NCBI RefSeq assembly: GCF_000981895.1
Contig: NZ_LATD01000030.1
Coordinates: 1-64,000, forward strand
Length of the DNA: 64,000 nucleotides
Reading direction: 5' to 3'
Source: Streptomyces odonnellii
GTDB taxonomy: Bacteria; Actinomycetota; Actinomycetes; Streptomycetales; Streptomycetaceae
Part shown: positions 19,740-29,109 of the stretch, piece by piece
Position numbering within the stretch: position 1 is the stretch's first letter
How the letters are laid out: every line of letters begins with the position of its first letter
Translations under genes and position numbers: made by a program
The notes under the pieces: generated by a model
Told to the model about the DNA's origin: nothing
The model's input: only the letters and a program-made list of their open reading frames with translations
Databases searched by the model: none

Positions 19740-19976
19740 GTGGTTATGGGGTTCTCGATCGCCCTCATCGTCTTCAGCCTGCTGATGATGCTGCTCGTGC
19801 TGATGCACAAGGGGAAGGGCGGCGGCCTCTCCGACATGTTCGGTGGCGGAATGCAGTCGTCCGTCGGTGGCTCCTCGGTCGCCGAGCGTAACCTCGACCG
19901 CATCACCGTGGTTGTCGGTCTGCTGTGGTTCGCGTGCATTGTCGTGCTCGGCCTCCTGCTGAAGCTGGACAGCTGA
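19740..19976 (+). CDS. secG: Preprotein translocase subunit SecG
   Basis: A 78-residue SecG with two membrane helices (residues about 4-22 and 52-73) and the conserved central loop HKGKGGGLSDMFGGG and SSVAERNLDR. It assists SecYE in protein export. The GTG at 19740 gives MVMGFSIALIVFS and has GAGGAAG upstream; the internal ATG at 19746 would lack a ribosome site. The link tpiA-secG is common in actinomycetes. Confidence 0.93.
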   Translation: MVMGFSIALIVFSLLMMLLVLMHKGKGGGLSDMFGGGMQSSVGGSSVAERNLDRITVVVGLLWFACIVVLGLLLKLDS

Positions 19977-20150
19977 GTACACGTGCGGTAAGGCGCCGTC
20001 GGCGCGCGGCCTATCATGGGGGTCCGCGCCGGGCGGCAGGGGGGTAACTCCCTTCACTGGACGCGCGTTGGGCCTTACGTAGACTGGGGCGCCCGGCAGC
20101 GGAGCTGCCTATCGATGCTTTGCGGCACCATCACGCAGGGAGTTACGACC

Positions 20151-20486
20151 GTGGCAAGTGGCAACGCGATCCGGGGAAGCCGGGTCGGAGCGGGGCCGAT
20201 GGGTGAGGCCGAGCGTGGCGAGTCCGCGCCCCGCCTGCGCATCTCCTTCTGGTGCTCCAACGGGCACGAGACGCAGCCCAGCTTCGCCAGTGACGCACAG
20301 GTTCCGGAGACGTGGGACTGCCCGCGCTGCGGATTCCCGGCCGGTCAGGACCGGGACAATCCACCGGACCCGCCGCGCACCGAGCCGTACAAGACACACC
20401 TCGCCTATGTACGGGAGCGGCGCAGCGACGCGGACGGCGAGGCGATCCTCGCCGAGGCGCTCGCCAAACTGCGCGGCGAGATCTGA
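20151..20486 (+). CDS. rbpA: RbpA-family RNA polymerase-binding protein (RbpA paralogue)
   Basis: A 111-residue RbpA-type protein. RbpA binds the sigma subunit and RNA polymerase and stabilises open complexes at vegetative promoters. Two Cys pairs frame the core (WCSNGH, then CPRCGFPAGQD), followed by the basic EPYKTHLAYVRERRSDADGEAIL helix of the sigma-interacting domain. It is longer at the N-terminus and differs from the main RbpA known from S. coelicolor; I regard it as the second paralogue of this genus. GTG start, AGGGAG 8 nt upstream. A promoter-like TGGACG-N16-TAGACT lies at 20058-20085. Its stop codon is inside a 15-bp tandem repeat. Confidence 0.85.
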   Translation: MASGNAIRGSRVGAGPMGEAERGESAPRLRISFWCSNGHETQPSFASDAQVPETWDCPRCGFPAGQDRDNPPDPPRTEPYKTHLAYVRERRSDADGEAILAEALAKLRGEI

Positions 20487-20540
20487 ACCACCTAGATCTG
20501 AACCACTGAGATCTGATCCTTACCGAGATCTGATCCACTT
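20479..20540 (+). repeat. Four-copy 15-17 bp tandem repeat across the rbpA stop codon
   Basis: AGATCTGA recurs at 20479, 20494, 20509 and 20526. The first two copies extend to AGATCTGAACCAC. The first copy contains the rbpA stop codon (TGA 20484-20486). The repeat is followed directly by a terminator hairpin. Confidence 0.85.
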
Positions 20541-20541
20541 C

Positions 20542-20577
20542 ATCCGGCCGGACACATGACAGGTGTTCCGGCCGGAT
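20542..20577 (+). terminator. Hairpin terminator after rbpA
   Basis: Arms 20542-20555 and 20563-20577 pair over 14 bp with one bulged base; the core is ATCCGGCCGGA, and the loop is 7 nt. Confidence 0.85.
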
Positions 20578-20674
20578 CGCTTCTGCCCGTATTGTCCTGC
20601 CTTCGTTACGACTCCGATCACATAGGTTGGACAGGCAGCAGGGCACGCACGCAGGCACGAGAAGAAGTGGACCG

Positions 20675-22336
20675 ATGTCCGAGATGAACGCAGAAGGCCG
20701 TACCAGGCTCAACCGGACGCCCGAGTGGGACGCGCTCGGCAAGCACCGCGAACAACTGGGGCAGACGAATCTGCGGGAGCTGTTCGCCGCCGACCCGGCA
20801 CGCGGCACCGGCTACACCCTGACCGTGGGCGACCTCCACATCGACTACTCCAAGCATCTGGTCACCGACGAGACCCTGACGCTGCTCCGCGAGCTGGCCG
20901 CGGCGACCGGGGTGGCGGAGCTGCGGGACGCGATGTTCCGCGGCGAGAAGATCAACACCACCGAGGACCGCGCGGTACTGCACACCGCGCTGCGCGCCCC
21001 GCGCGACGCCGTCGTCGAGGTGGACGGCGAGAACGTGGTGCCGGGGGTGCACGCCGTACTCGACCGGATGAGCGCGTTCGCCGACCGGATCAGGTCCGGT
21101 GAGTGGACCGGGCACACCGGCCGCCGGATCAAGAACGTGATCAATGTCGGTATCGGCGGCTCCGACCTCGGTCCCGCGATGGCCTACGAGGTGCTGCGCT
21201 CCTTCACCGACCGCGATCTGACGGTCCGTTTCGTCTCCAACGTGGACGGCGCCGATCTGCATGAGGCGGTACGGGGCCTGGACCCGGCCGAGACGCTGTT
21301 CATCATCGCGTCCAAGACCTTCACCACCATCGAGACCATCACCAACGCCACCTCCGCCCGCGACTGGCTGCTCACCGGTCTCGGCGCCGGGCCGGAAGCC
21401 GTCGCCAAGCACTTCGTGGCGCTGTCCACCAATGCCGGCAAGGTCGCCGAGTTCGGTATCGACACGGCCAACATGTTCGAGTTCTGGGACTGGGTCGGCG
21501 GCCGCTACTCGTACGACTCGGCCATCGGCCTCTCGCTGATGATCGCGATCGGCCCGGCCAGGTTCCGGGAGATGCTCGACGGATTCCACCTCGTCGACGA
21601 GCACTTCCGTACCGCGCCGCCGGAGGCCAACGGGCCTCTGCTGATGGGGCTGCTGGGTGTCTGGTACGGCTCGTTCTTCGACGCCCAGTCGCACGCCGTC
21701 CTGCCGTACAGCCACTATCTGTCGAAGTTCACCGCCTATCTCCAGCAGCTCGACATGGAGTCCAACGGCAAGTCCGTGGACCGCGAGGGGCGGCCCGTCG
21801 ACTGGCAGACGGGGCCGGTGGTCTGGGGCACGCCGGGCACCAACGGGCAGCACGCGTACTACCAGTTGATCCACCAGGGCACCAAGGTCATCCCCGCCGA
21901 CTTCATCGGCTTCGCCCGCCCGGTCGCCGATCTGCTGCCCGGTCTGGTCGCGCAGCACGATCTGCTGATGGCCAACTTCTTCGCGCAGACCCAGGCGCTG
22001 GCGTTCGGCAAGACGCCCGAGGAGGTACGGGCCGAGGGCGTGCCCGAGGAGCTGGTGCCGCACAAGACCTTCCGCGGCAACCACCCGACGACCACGATCC
22101 TCGCCGGGGAGCTGACCCCGTCCGTACTGGGCCAGCTCGTCGCGCTGTACGAGCACAAGGTGTTCGTCCAGGGAGCGATCTGGAACATCGACTCCTTCGA
22201 CCAGTGGGGCGTCGAGCTGGGCAAGGTCCTGGCCAAGCGCATCGAGCCCGTACTGACCGGGGAGGCGGCCGGGGACGGTCTGGACGCTTCCACGGCGGCG
22301 CTGGTCGGCACGTACCGCACGCTGCGCGGTCGCTGA
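20675..22336 (+). CDS. pgi: Glucose-6-phosphate isomerase
   Basis: Glucose-6-phosphate isomerase, 553 residues, the long (E. coli-like) form. Conserved blocks: [16 protein letters not shown], the catalytic-region [35 protein letters not shown] and [17 protein letters not shown], with the C-terminal [11 protein letters not shown] signature. It links the glycolytic genes upstream with the pentose-phosphate genes downstream. ATG 20675 is preferred over the open frame reaching 20627, which crosses the promoter region; ATG 20684 is a further alternative. The next gene begins 5 nt after the stop. Confidence 0.96.
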   Translation: MSEMNAEGRTRLNRTPEWDALGKHREQLGQTNLRELFAADPARGTGYTLTVGDLHIDYSKHLVTDETLTLLRELAAATGVAELRDAMFRGEKINTTEDRAVLHTALRAPRDAVVEVDGENVVPGVHAVLDRMSAFADRIRSGEWTGHTGRRIKNVINVGIGGSDLGPAMAYEVLRSFTDRDLTVRFVSNVDGADLHEAVRGLDPAETLFIIASKTFTTIETITNATSARDWLLTGLGAGPEAVAKHFVALSTNAGKVAEFGIDTANMFEFWDWVGGRYSYDSAIGLSLMIAIGPARFREMLDGFHLVDEHFRTAPPEANGPLLMGLLGVWYGSFFDAQSHAVLPYSHYLSKFTAYLQQLDMESNGKSVDREGRPVDWQTGPVVWGTPGTNGQHAYYQLIHQGTKVIPADFIGFARPVADLLPGLVAQHDLLMANFFAQTQALAFGKTPEEVRAEGVPEELVPHKTFRGNHPTTTILAGELTPSVLGQLVALYEHKVFVQGAIWNIDSFDQWGVELGKVLAKRIEPVLTGEAAGDGLDASTAALVGTYRTLRGR

Positions 22337-22340
22337 GCCG

Positions 22341-22841
22341 ATGGCGACGGGGGAGGGGACGCGGCTGCGGCCGCCGAACAACTCGCTGAACGAGCGCGCC
22401 ATCGGCTGGTGGCGCGTGCAGTGGCTGACGCTCACCGTGGTGGTGGCGGGGATCCTGGCCGTGCTGGGGGCGCTCATCGCGCCCGCCCGCGCATGGCTGC
22501 TGATACCCGCCGCCGCCCTGGCGGTGCTGGGCCTGGCCTGCACGGCGCTGATACCCGTGTGGTGGTTCAGGGTGCACCGCTGGGAGGTGACGGAGGAGGC
22601 GGTCTATGTACGGACCGGCTTCTTCTGGCAGGAGTGGCGGATCGCGCCGATGTCGCGGATACAGACCGTGGACACCGTGCGCGGTCCGCTGGAGCAGCTC
22701 TTCCGGCTCTCCACGGTGATCGTCACGACCGCGTCGTCCAAGGGCGCGGTGCGTATCGGGGGGCTGGACCACGAGCTGGCGGCGGAGCTGGCGGAGCGGC
22801 TGACCCGGATCACCCAGGCCACTCCGGGGGACGCCACATGA
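22341..22841 (+). CDS. YdbS-like membrane protein with bacterial PH domain
   Basis: A 166-residue protein with two membrane helices (about 26-45 and 50-73) followed by one bacterial PH (bPH2, YdbS-like) domain from about 75 to 155 ([42 protein letters not shown]). YdbS and YdbT occur as a pair in Firmicutes and Actinobacteria; in Bacillus they affect resistance to membrane-active bacteriocins. The gene overlaps its partner by ATGA and follows pgi by 4 nt, so it may be cotranscribed with pgi although the function is unrelated. Confidence 0.82.
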   Translation: MATGEGTRLRPPNNSLNERAIGWWRVQWLTLTVVVAGILAVLGALIAPARAWLLIPAAALAVLGLACTALIPVWWFRVHRWEVTEEAVYVRTGFFWQEWRIAPMSRIQTVDTVRGPLEQLFRLSTVIVTTASSKGAVRIGGLDHELAAELAERLTRITQATPGDAT

Positions 22842-24535
22842 GCGACGTCCCGGAGGCGCCGGGTACCTCGGACGCCCCGGTGGTCCCGGGCGCCCCGGCC
22901 GTCCCCGAAGTACCAGCGGTCCCCGGTGTCCCGGCTGTTCCCGAAGCACCAGCGGTCCCCAGTGTCCCGGCCCTCCCCGATTCACCGGATTCCGTGGCTG
23001 CTTCGGAAGACGGCTGGCGGCGGCTCGACCGGCGCACCCTGCTGGTCACCGTCGTGGTCATGACGGGGGTCGTCGTGGGCGCGGGCGTACCGACCGGGAT
23101 CGGTCTCTCGGGCGCCCTGCCGCCCGGCGAGGTCTTCGCCTGGCTGCTCGGCGGGGCCGTACTGCTGATCGGCGGTGGCACCGGCGCGGACTATGTCCGC
23201 TGGCGCCGCACCCGCTACCGCATGGGCCCCGAGCGCGCCGAGCTGCACACCGGTCTCTTTCTGGTCAAGCGCCGCTCGCTGGCCCGCGAGCGGATACGTA
23301 CGGTCGACCTCACCGCCAATCTGCTGCTCCGGCTGCTCGGTCTGGTGAAGGTCCGGATAGGGACCGGCGAGCAGACCGGCGGCGAATCCACCCTGGAGCT
23401 GGACCCGGTCACCAGGGCCGAGGGCGAGCGGCTCCGTACCGAACTGCTCGGCCGCGCCCCGGGGGCGGCCGGGGCCCCCGGCGAGGGCATGCTGGCGGTG
23501 CTCGATCCCGCCTGGATCCGCTACGCGCCGCTGTCCTTCGTCCCGGTGGCCCTCGGCGGCGCCGGGATCGGCGGGCTGTTCCAGGTCGCCGACTGGTTCG
23601 GGGTGCAGAACCGGGCGATCCACTGGGCGGGCGACCAGTTCCGGGGCATCTCGCCCGTCTGGGTGGTCGCGCTGATCGTCGGGCTCGCGGTGGCGACGGG
23701 GCTCGCGGGGGTCGTCGCGGCGCTCGCGCTGTGGATCGAGATGTGGTGGAACCACCGGCTGGAGCGGGAGCCGGGCGGCACCCTGCGGGTCCGCCGCGGG
23801 CTGTTCACCTCCCGCTCGATCTCCATCGAGGAGCGGCGGCTGCGCGGAGTGGAGCTGGTCGAGCCGATCGGCGTCCGGCTGGTCGGCGCGGCCCGGGTGG
23901 ACGCCATCGCCACCGGTCTCGCCCAGGACGACGACGCCGAGGAGATGGACCAGAAGACCCTGCTGCCCGCCGCGCCGCGTGCGGTGGCGGACGCGGTGGC
24001 GGCCCGGATACTGCGCGAACCGGCGTCTCCGACGAGTACGGTACGGCTGGTCCCGCACCCCCGGGCGGCGCGGGCGCGCCGGCTGCGCTGGGCCCTCTCC
24101 TCCGTACTGCTGCCGCTGGCGGTCGTGGCGGCCCTCGGCCTGCTGCTGACCGATGTCCTGGTCGTCATCGCGGCGGCCGGTGCCGTGGTGCTGCTGCCGC
24201 TCGCCGTGCTGATGGCGCTCGACGCGTACCGCGGTCTGGGGCACGGTCTCGGCGGCGCCTATCTGGTGGCCCGCTCGGGCACGGTGCGCCGGACGACGGT
24301 GGCCCTCCAGCGCGGCGGAGTCGTCGGCTGGACGGTCCGTCAGTCGTTCTTCCAGCGCCGCACGGGTCTGCTGACGCTCACGGCGACCACGGCCGCGGGC
24401 GGCGGCGCGTACCACGTGTACGACACCGCGGAGGGCGAGGGGCTGACCTTCGCGGCGGAGGCGGTCCCGGGCCTGCTGGAGCCGTTCCTGATACGGGAGC
24501 GCGCGGCGGAAAGGCCGTCGGGGCCGGGTCGTTGA
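22838..24535 (+). CDS. YdbT-like membrane protein with repeated bacterial PH domains
   Basis: A 565-residue partner of the preceding YdbS-like protein. The N-terminus (about residues 5-50) is a Pro/Val/Ala repeat of the type VPxVPAVPxAP, then come two membrane helices and a PH domain ([31 protein letters not shown]), a second helix pair with a PH domain ([27 protein letters not shown]), and a third one ([31 protein letters not shown]). Each PH unit has the family's ARG-ARG-x-SI-x2-x-RIRxVxL-like signature. The start overlaps the previous stop (ATGA). A shared hairpin terminator lies just after the gene. Confidence 0.82.
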   Translation: MSDVPEAPGTSDAPVVPGAPAVPEVPAVPGVPAVPEAPAVPSVPALPDSPDSVAASEDGWRRLDRRTLLVTVVVMTGVVVGAGVPTGIGLSGALPPGEVFAWLLGGAVLLIGGGTGADYVRWRRTRYRMGPERAELHTGLFLVKRRSLARERIRTVDLTANLLLRLLGLVKVRIGTGEQTGGESTLELDPVTRAEGERLRTELLGRAPGAAGAPGEGMLAVLDPAWIRYAPLSFVPVALGGAGIGGLFQVADWFGVQNRAIHWAGDQFRGISPVWVVALIVGLAVATGLAGVVAALALWIEMWWNHRLEREPGGTLRVRRGLFTSRSISIEERRLRGVELVEPIGVRLVGAARVDAIATGLAQDDDAEEMDQKTLLPAAPRAVADAVAARILREPASPTSTVRLVPHPRAARARRLRWALSSVLLPLAVVAALGLLLTDVLVVIAAAGAVVLLPLAVLMALDAYRGLGHGLGGAYLVARSGTVRRTTVALQRGGVVGWTVRQSFFQRRTGLLTLTATTAAGGGAYHVYDTAEGEGLTFAAEAVPGLLEPFLIRERAAERPSGPGR

Positions 24536-24540
24536 CACGC

Positions 24541-24577
24541 TGAAGGCCCGGCCGCCGGGAGGCGAACCGGGCCTTCA
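24541..24577. terminator. Bidirectional terminator between the ydbT-like gene and pgl
   Basis: A perfect 11-bp stem (TGAAGGCCCGG at 24541-24551 with 24567-24577) and a 15-nt loop, lying between two converging genes. It is followed by a 14-bp-period repeat of CACACCGC (24576-24600). Confidence 0.8.
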
Positions 24578-24626
24578 CACCGCCTTATACACACCGCTTG
24601 CTTGAGATACGGCCTTTGACGCTCCG

Positions 24627-25409
24627 TCAGGCGGAGGCCGGCGGATAGAGGTCCCGCGGCAGCGCCGAGGCCGCCGCAGCGTCCAGCAGCCACAGCGTGC
24701 GGCTGCGGCCGTACGCACCCGCCGCCGGGGCCTGGATCTCCCCCGCCCCCGACAGCGCGATCTCCGCCGCCTTCGCCTTGTCCTCGCCCGCCGCGAGCAG
24801 CCAGACCTCATGGGCCGCGCGGATCGCGGGCAGCGTGAGCGAGATACGGGTCGGCGGCGGCTTGGGAGCGCCGTGCACGGCGACCACCGTGCGCTCGGTC
24901 TCCCGTACCGCGGGCAGTTCGGGGAAGAGCGACGCCACATGGGTGTCGGGGCCGACCCCCAGCATCAGTACGTCGAAGGTCGGCACCGGACCGTGGTCCT
25001 CCGGCCGTGACGCCGCCGCGAGTTCCGTGGCGTACGCGGCGGCCGCGGCCTCCACATCACTGCCGTACGGCCCGTCAGAAGCCGGCATCGGATGCACCCG
25101 CGAGGGGTCCAGCGGCACCGAACCGAGCAGTGCCTCCCGTGCCTGGGTGTAGTTGCGCTCCGGGTCGCCCTCCGGCAGGAAGCGCTCGTCGCCCCACCAC
25201 AGATCGAGCCGTGACCAGTCCACCGCGTCCCTGGCGGGCGCCGCCGACAGCGCGGCCAGCAGCCCGTTGCCGTTGCGGCCGCCGGTCAGCACCACCGAGG
25301 CGGAGCCCCGGGCGGCCTGGGCGTCCACGATCTTGGTGATCAGCCGGGCCGCCGCGGCCTGGGCCATCAGCTCCTTGTCCCGGTGGACGACCAGTTGCGG
25401 AGTGCTCAC
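24627..25409 (-). CDS. pgl: 6-phosphogluconolactonase
   Basis: A DevB-type 6-phosphogluconolactonase, 260 residues. Conserved blocks: LTGGRNGNGLLAAL, WSRLDLWWGDERFLP, SNYTQAR-like ERNYTQAREALL and the substrate-site MLGVGPDTHVASLFP. It hydrolyses the lactone made by Zwf. The GTG at 25409 overlaps the opcA stop (GTGA), so the zwf-opcA-pgl block is translationally coupled. It is the last gene of the minus-strand pentose-phosphate operon. Confidence 0.94.
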   Translation of the reverse strand: MSTPQLVVHRDKELMAQAAAARLITKIVDAQAARGSASVVLTGGRNGNGLLAALSAAPARDAVDWSRLDLWWGDERFLPEGDPERNYTQAREALLGSVPLDPSRVHPMPASDGPYGSDVEAAAAAYATELAAASRPEDHGPVPTFDVLMLGVGPDTHVASLFPELPAVRETERTVVAVHGAPKPPPTRISLTLPAIRAAHEVWLLAAGEDKAKAAEIALSGAGEIQAPAAGAYGRSRTLWLLDAAAASALPRDLYPPASA

Positions 25410-26422
25410 GAGGACGAGGCCTTCCCGGTCGCATTCTTCGTCGCGGTCGCCGTCGCCGTACCCCCGCCACCGGAGGCGGCGGCCGACGGGGCGGCGCTGT
25501 CGCCGAGCCGGTCGACACCGAACCGCAGCGCCGACGCGTAGATGTCGTCCGGGTCCAGCCGCCGCAGCTCCTCCGCGATCAGCTCGGAGGTCTCGCGCCG
25601 CTTCAGCGCCACCGCGCGGTCCGGCTGCCCCTCGACCGAGAGGGTCGCCAGCGAGCCGTCCGCCCGGTGCAGATTGACCGGACCGCAGTCGGTCTGCATC
25701 CGTACAGCGGTGAGCCCGGGCCCCGCGGAGACGGCGCGCTTCACCGGTACGTTCAGCCGGTTCGCGAGCCACATGGCCAGCAGTTCACAGCTCGGATTGT
25801 GCTGCTCGCCCTCCACCTCCACCGAGGTGACCGCGCAGTCCACCTGGTCCAGCGCCGCCGCCAGCATCGAGCGCCACGGCGTGATCCGCGTCCAGGCCAG
25901 ATCCGTGTCGCCGGGGGTGTACGCGTCCGCGCGCACCGTCAGCTCCTCGGTCGGGTTCTCCGCCGCGTGGGTGTCGGTCACCCGGCGCTGCGCCAGCCTG
26001 CCCAGCGCGTCCTTGGCCGGGTTGGCCGGCGCGTTCGCCGGCCACCACACCACGACCGGGGCGTCGGGCAGCAGCAGCGGCAGCACCACCGACTGCGCGT
26101 GGTCCACGACATCGCCGTACAGCCGCAGGACGATCGTCTCGCCGGTGCCCGCGTCCGCACCCACCCGGACCTCGGCGTCCAGCCGCGCCTTGGACCGGTC
26201 GCGCGCCGAGCGGGAGACCCGCTTGACGACGACCAGCTTGCGCGACGGGTGCTCGCGGGACGCCTCGTCGGCGGCCCTGAGCGCGTCGTACTGGTTCTCC
26301 TCGTCGGTGACGATGACCAGCGTGAGCACCATGCCGACGGCGGGAGTGCCGATCGCCCTGCGCCCCTGCACCAGTGCCTTGTTGATCTTGCTGGACTTGG
26401 TGTCCGTCAGGTCGATCTTCAT
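25406..26422 (-). CDS. opcA: Glucose-6-phosphate dehydrogenase assembly protein OpcA
   Basis: OpcA, 338 residues. It allosterically activates glucose-6-phosphate dehydrogenase and confers redox sensitivity in cyanobacteria; actinobacteria keep it between zwf and pgl. Conserved features: GTPAVGMVLTLVIVTDEEN near the N-terminus, LLPDAPVVVWWP, the TRITPWRSMLAAALDQ block, and a CELLAMWLANRLNVPV block. Cysteines are present in the C-terminal half (VDCAV, PSCELL, TDCGPV) and could carry the redox signal. The C-terminal 25 residues are a Ala/Thr/Gly/Ser-rich tail. The ATG overlaps the zwf stop (ATGA). Confidence 0.94.
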   Translation of the reverse strand: MKIDLTDTKSSKINKALVQGRRAIGTPAVGMVLTLVIVTDEENQYDALRAADEASREHPSRKLVVVKRVSRSARDRSKARLDAEVRVGADAGTGETIVLRLYGDVVDHAQSVVLPLLLPDAPVVVWWPANAPANPAKDALGRLAQRRVTDTHAAENPTEELTVRADAYTPGDTDLAWTRITPWRSMLAAALDQVDCAVTSVEVEGEQHNPSCELLAMWLANRLNVPVKRAVSAGPGLTAVRMQTDCGPVNLHRADGSLATLSVEGQPDRAVALKRRETSELIAEELRRLDPDDIYASALRFGVDRLGDSAAPSAAASGGGGTATATATKNATGKASSS

Positions 26423-27951
26423 GGCCGGCGCCAGCTCCGTCCGTCTCGTGCGAGCATCTCGTCCGCCTCGACCGGACCCCAGGTCCCGGACTCGTACTGC
26501 GCGGGCTTGCCGTGCTTCTCCCAGTACTCCTCGATCGGGTCGAGGATCTTCCAGGACAGCTCGACCTCCTCCAGGCGCGGGAAGAGGTTCGAGTCGCCGA
26601 GCAGCACATCGAGGATGAGCCGCTCGTACGCCTCGGGGCTGGACTCCGTGAAGGACTCGCCGTACGCGAAGTCCATGGAGACGTCCCGCACCTCCATCGA
26701 GGTGCCGGGCACCTTGGAGCCGAACCGCATCGTCACGCCCTCGTCCGGCTGCACCCGGATGACCAGGGCGTTCTGCCCCAGCTCCTGGGTGGAGGTGTGG
26801 TCGAAGGGGGAGTGCGGCGCGCGCTGGAAGACCAGCGCGATCTCGGTGACCCGGCGGCCGAGCCGCTTTCCGGTACGGAGATAGAACGGCACGCCCGCCC
26901 AGCGGCGGTTGTCGATCTCCAGCTTCACCGCGGCATAGGTGTCCGTCTTTGACTTGCTGTCGATGCCGTCTTCCTGGAGATAGCCGACGGCCTTCTCGCC
27001 GCCCTGCCATCCCGCGGCGTACTGCCCGCGCACGGTGCCCTCACCGAGGTCCCTGGGCAGCCGGACGGCGCCCAGCACCTTGGTCTTCTCCGCGACCAGC
27101 GCGTCCGCGTCGAAGGAGGCCGGCTCCTCCATGGCGGTCAGCGCCAGCAACTGGAGCAGATGGTTCTGGATCACATCGCGGGCGGCGCCGATGCCGTCGT
27201 AGTAGCCGGCCCGGCCGCCGATCCCGATGTCCTCGGCCATCGTGATCTGTACGTGGTCGACGTACGACCGGTTCCAGATCGGCTCGAAGAGGCTGTTGGC
27301 GAACCGCAGCGCCAGGATGTTCTGGACGGTCTCCTTGCCCAGATAGTGGTCGATCCTGAAGACCTCGTGGGACGGGAAGACCTCGTGGACGACCTTGTTC
27401 AGCTCCTTGGCGGAGGCCAGATCGTGGCCGAACGGCTTCTCGATGACCGCGCGGCGCCAGGAGCCGTCCCGCTGGTCCGCCAGCCCGTGCTTCTTGAGCT
27501 GCTGCACGACCTGCGGGAAGAACTTGGGCGGTACGGAGAGATAGAACGCGAAGTTGCCGCTGGTGCCCTGCGACTTGTCGAGGTCCGCGATCGTCGCCCG
27601 CAGGTTCTCGAACGCGTCGTCGTCGCCGAAGTCGCCCTGGACGAAGCGCATCCCCTGGATGAGCTGCTGCCAGACCTCCTCACGGAACGGCGTGCGCGCG
27701 TGTTCCTTGACGGCGTCGTGCACCTCCTGCGCGAAGTCCTCGTCCTTCCACTCACGGCGCGCGAAGCCGACGAGCGAGAAGCCCGGCGGAAGCAGACCGC
27801 GGTTGGCCAGGTCATAGATGGCAGGCATCAGCTTTTTGCGGGACAAATCGCCCGTGACGCCGAAGATGACCAGGCCCGACGGCCCCGCGATACGCGGGAG
27901 CCGTCGGTCCGCGGCGTCACGGAGCGGGTTCGCTCCGTGGGTTGCGGTCAA
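26419..27951 (-). CDS. zwf: Glucose-6-phosphate 1-dehydrogenase
   Basis: Glucose-6-phosphate dehydrogenase, 510 residues. NADP site FGVTGDLSRKKLMPAIYDL, active-site RIDHYLGKE with the catalytic His region, EKPFGHDL, and YLRTGKRL near the C-terminal half. The start is TTG at 27951: GGAGGG, inside the end of tal, lies 9 nt upstream, and no ATG or GTG is suitably placed. The tal stop is only 5 nt away. It feeds the oxidative pentose-phosphate branch and NADPH supply. Confidence 0.95.
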   Translation of the reverse strand: MTATHGANPLRDAADRRLPRIAGPSGLVIFGVTGDLSRKKLMPAIYDLANRGLLPPGFSLVGFARREWKDEDFAQEVHDAVKEHARTPFREEVWQQLIQGMRFVQGDFGDDDAFENLRATIADLDKSQGTSGNFAFYLSVPPKFFPQVVQQLKKHGLADQRDGSWRRAVIEKPFGHDLASAKELNKVVHEVFPSHEVFRIDHYLGKETVQNILALRFANSLFEPIWNRSYVDHVQITMAEDIGIGGRAGYYDGIGAARDVIQNHLLQLLALTAMEEPASFDADALVAEKTKVLGAVRLPRDLGEGTVRGQYAAGWQGGEKAVGYLQEDGIDSKSKTDTYAAVKLEIDNRRWAGVPFYLRTGKRLGRRVTEIALVFQRAPHSPFDHTSTQELGQNALVIRVQPDEGVTMRFGSKVPGTSMEVRDVSMDFAYGESFTESSPEAYERLILDVLLGDSNLFPRLEEVELSWKILDPIEEYWEKHGKPAQYESGTWGPVEADEMLARDGRSWRRP

Positions 27952-27956
27952 GGGGA

Positions 27957-29075
27957 TCAGCCCTCCGAAGGGGCGAGGCGCTTCAGCTCCGCCTCGGTCG
28001 ACTTGAGCAGGTCGTTCCAGGCCACCGCGAACTTCTCGACGCCCTCGTCCTCCAGTACCTGGACGACGTCGTCGTACGAGATGCCCAGCGCGGCCACGGC
28101 CGCCAGGTCCGCGCGCGCCTGGTCGTACGTACCGCGCACGGTGTCACCGGTGATGGCGCCGTGGTCGGCGGTGGCGTCGAGCGTGGCCTCCGGCATGGTG
28201 TTCACCGTGCCCGGGGCGACCAGGTCGTCGACGTACAGCGTGTCCTTGTACGCCGGGTCCTTCACGCCGGTCGAGGCCCAGAGCGGACGCTGCTTGTTGG
28301 CCTGCGCCCGGTCCAGCGCCGCCCAGCGGTCGGAGCTGAAGACCTCTTCGTACGCCTCGTACGCCAGCCGCGCGTTGGCCACGGCCGCCTTGCCGCGGGC
28401 CGCCTTGGCCTCGGGCGTGCCCAGCGCGTCGAGCCGCTTGTCGATCTCCGTGTCCACCCGGGACACGAAGAAGGACGCCACCGAGTGGATCTTGGAGAGG
28501 TCGAGGCCGGCGGCCCTGGCCTTCTCCAGACCCGCCAGATAGGCGTCCATGACCTCGCGGTAGCGCTCCAGCGAGAAGATCAGCGTGACATTGACGCTGA
28601 TGCCCCGGCCGACGGTCTCGGTGATGGCCGGGAGACCGGCCTGGGTCGCCGGGATCTTGATCAGGGTGTTGGGGCGGTCCACCAGCCAGGCGAGCTGCTT
28701 GGCCTCGGCGATGGTCGCCACGGTGTTGTGCGCCAGGCGCGGGTCGACCTCGATCGAGACCCGGCCGTCCTGGCCCTGCGTCGCGTCGAAGACCGGACGC
28801 AGGATGTCGGCGGCGTCCCGGACGTCCGCCGTGGTGATCATGCGGACGGCCTCCTCGACGGTCACCCGGCGGGCCGCGAGGTCGGCGAGCTGGCCGTCGT
28901 AGCCGTGCCCCTGCGAGATCGCCTTCTGGAAGATGGACGGGTTGGTGGTGACGCCCACCACGTGCTGCTGGTCGATCAGTTCGGCGAGATTGCCGGACGT
29001 GATACGGGTACGCGACAGGTCGTCGAGCCAGATCGCGACGCCTTCGTCGGAAAGGCGCTTCAGTGCGTCTGTCAT
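27957..29075 (-). CDS. tal: Transaldolase
   Basis: Transaldolase of the long actinobacterial/cyanobacterial type, 372 residues. Markers: [10 protein letters not shown] at the N-terminus, [26 protein letters not shown], the Schiff-base Lys in [19 protein letters not shown]-like [15 protein letters not shown] and [12 protein letters not shown]. It sits 34 nt after tkt and 5 nt before zwf, in one operon. GGAG lies 11 nt before the ATG. Confidence 0.95.
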   Translation of the reverse strand: MTDALKRLSDEGVAIWLDDLSRTRITSGNLAELIDQQHVVGVTTNPSIFQKAISQGHGYDGQLADLAARRVTVEEAVRMITTADVRDAADILRPVFDATQGQDGRVSIEVDPRLAHNTVATIAEAKQLAWLVDRPNTLIKIPATQAGLPAITETVGRGISVNVTLIFSLERYREVMDAYLAGLEKARAAGLDLSKIHSVASFFVSRVDTEIDKRLDALGTPEAKAARGKAAVANARLAYEAYEEVFSSDRWAALDRAQANKQRPLWASTGVKDPAYKDTLYVDDLVAPGTVNTMPEATLDATADHGAITGDTVRGTYDQARADLAAVAALGISYDDVVQVLEDEGVEKFAVAWNDLLKSTEAELKRLAPSEG

Positions 29076-29109
29076 GAGAGTTGCATCTCCTACAGTTCGT
29101 ATACGGGCG

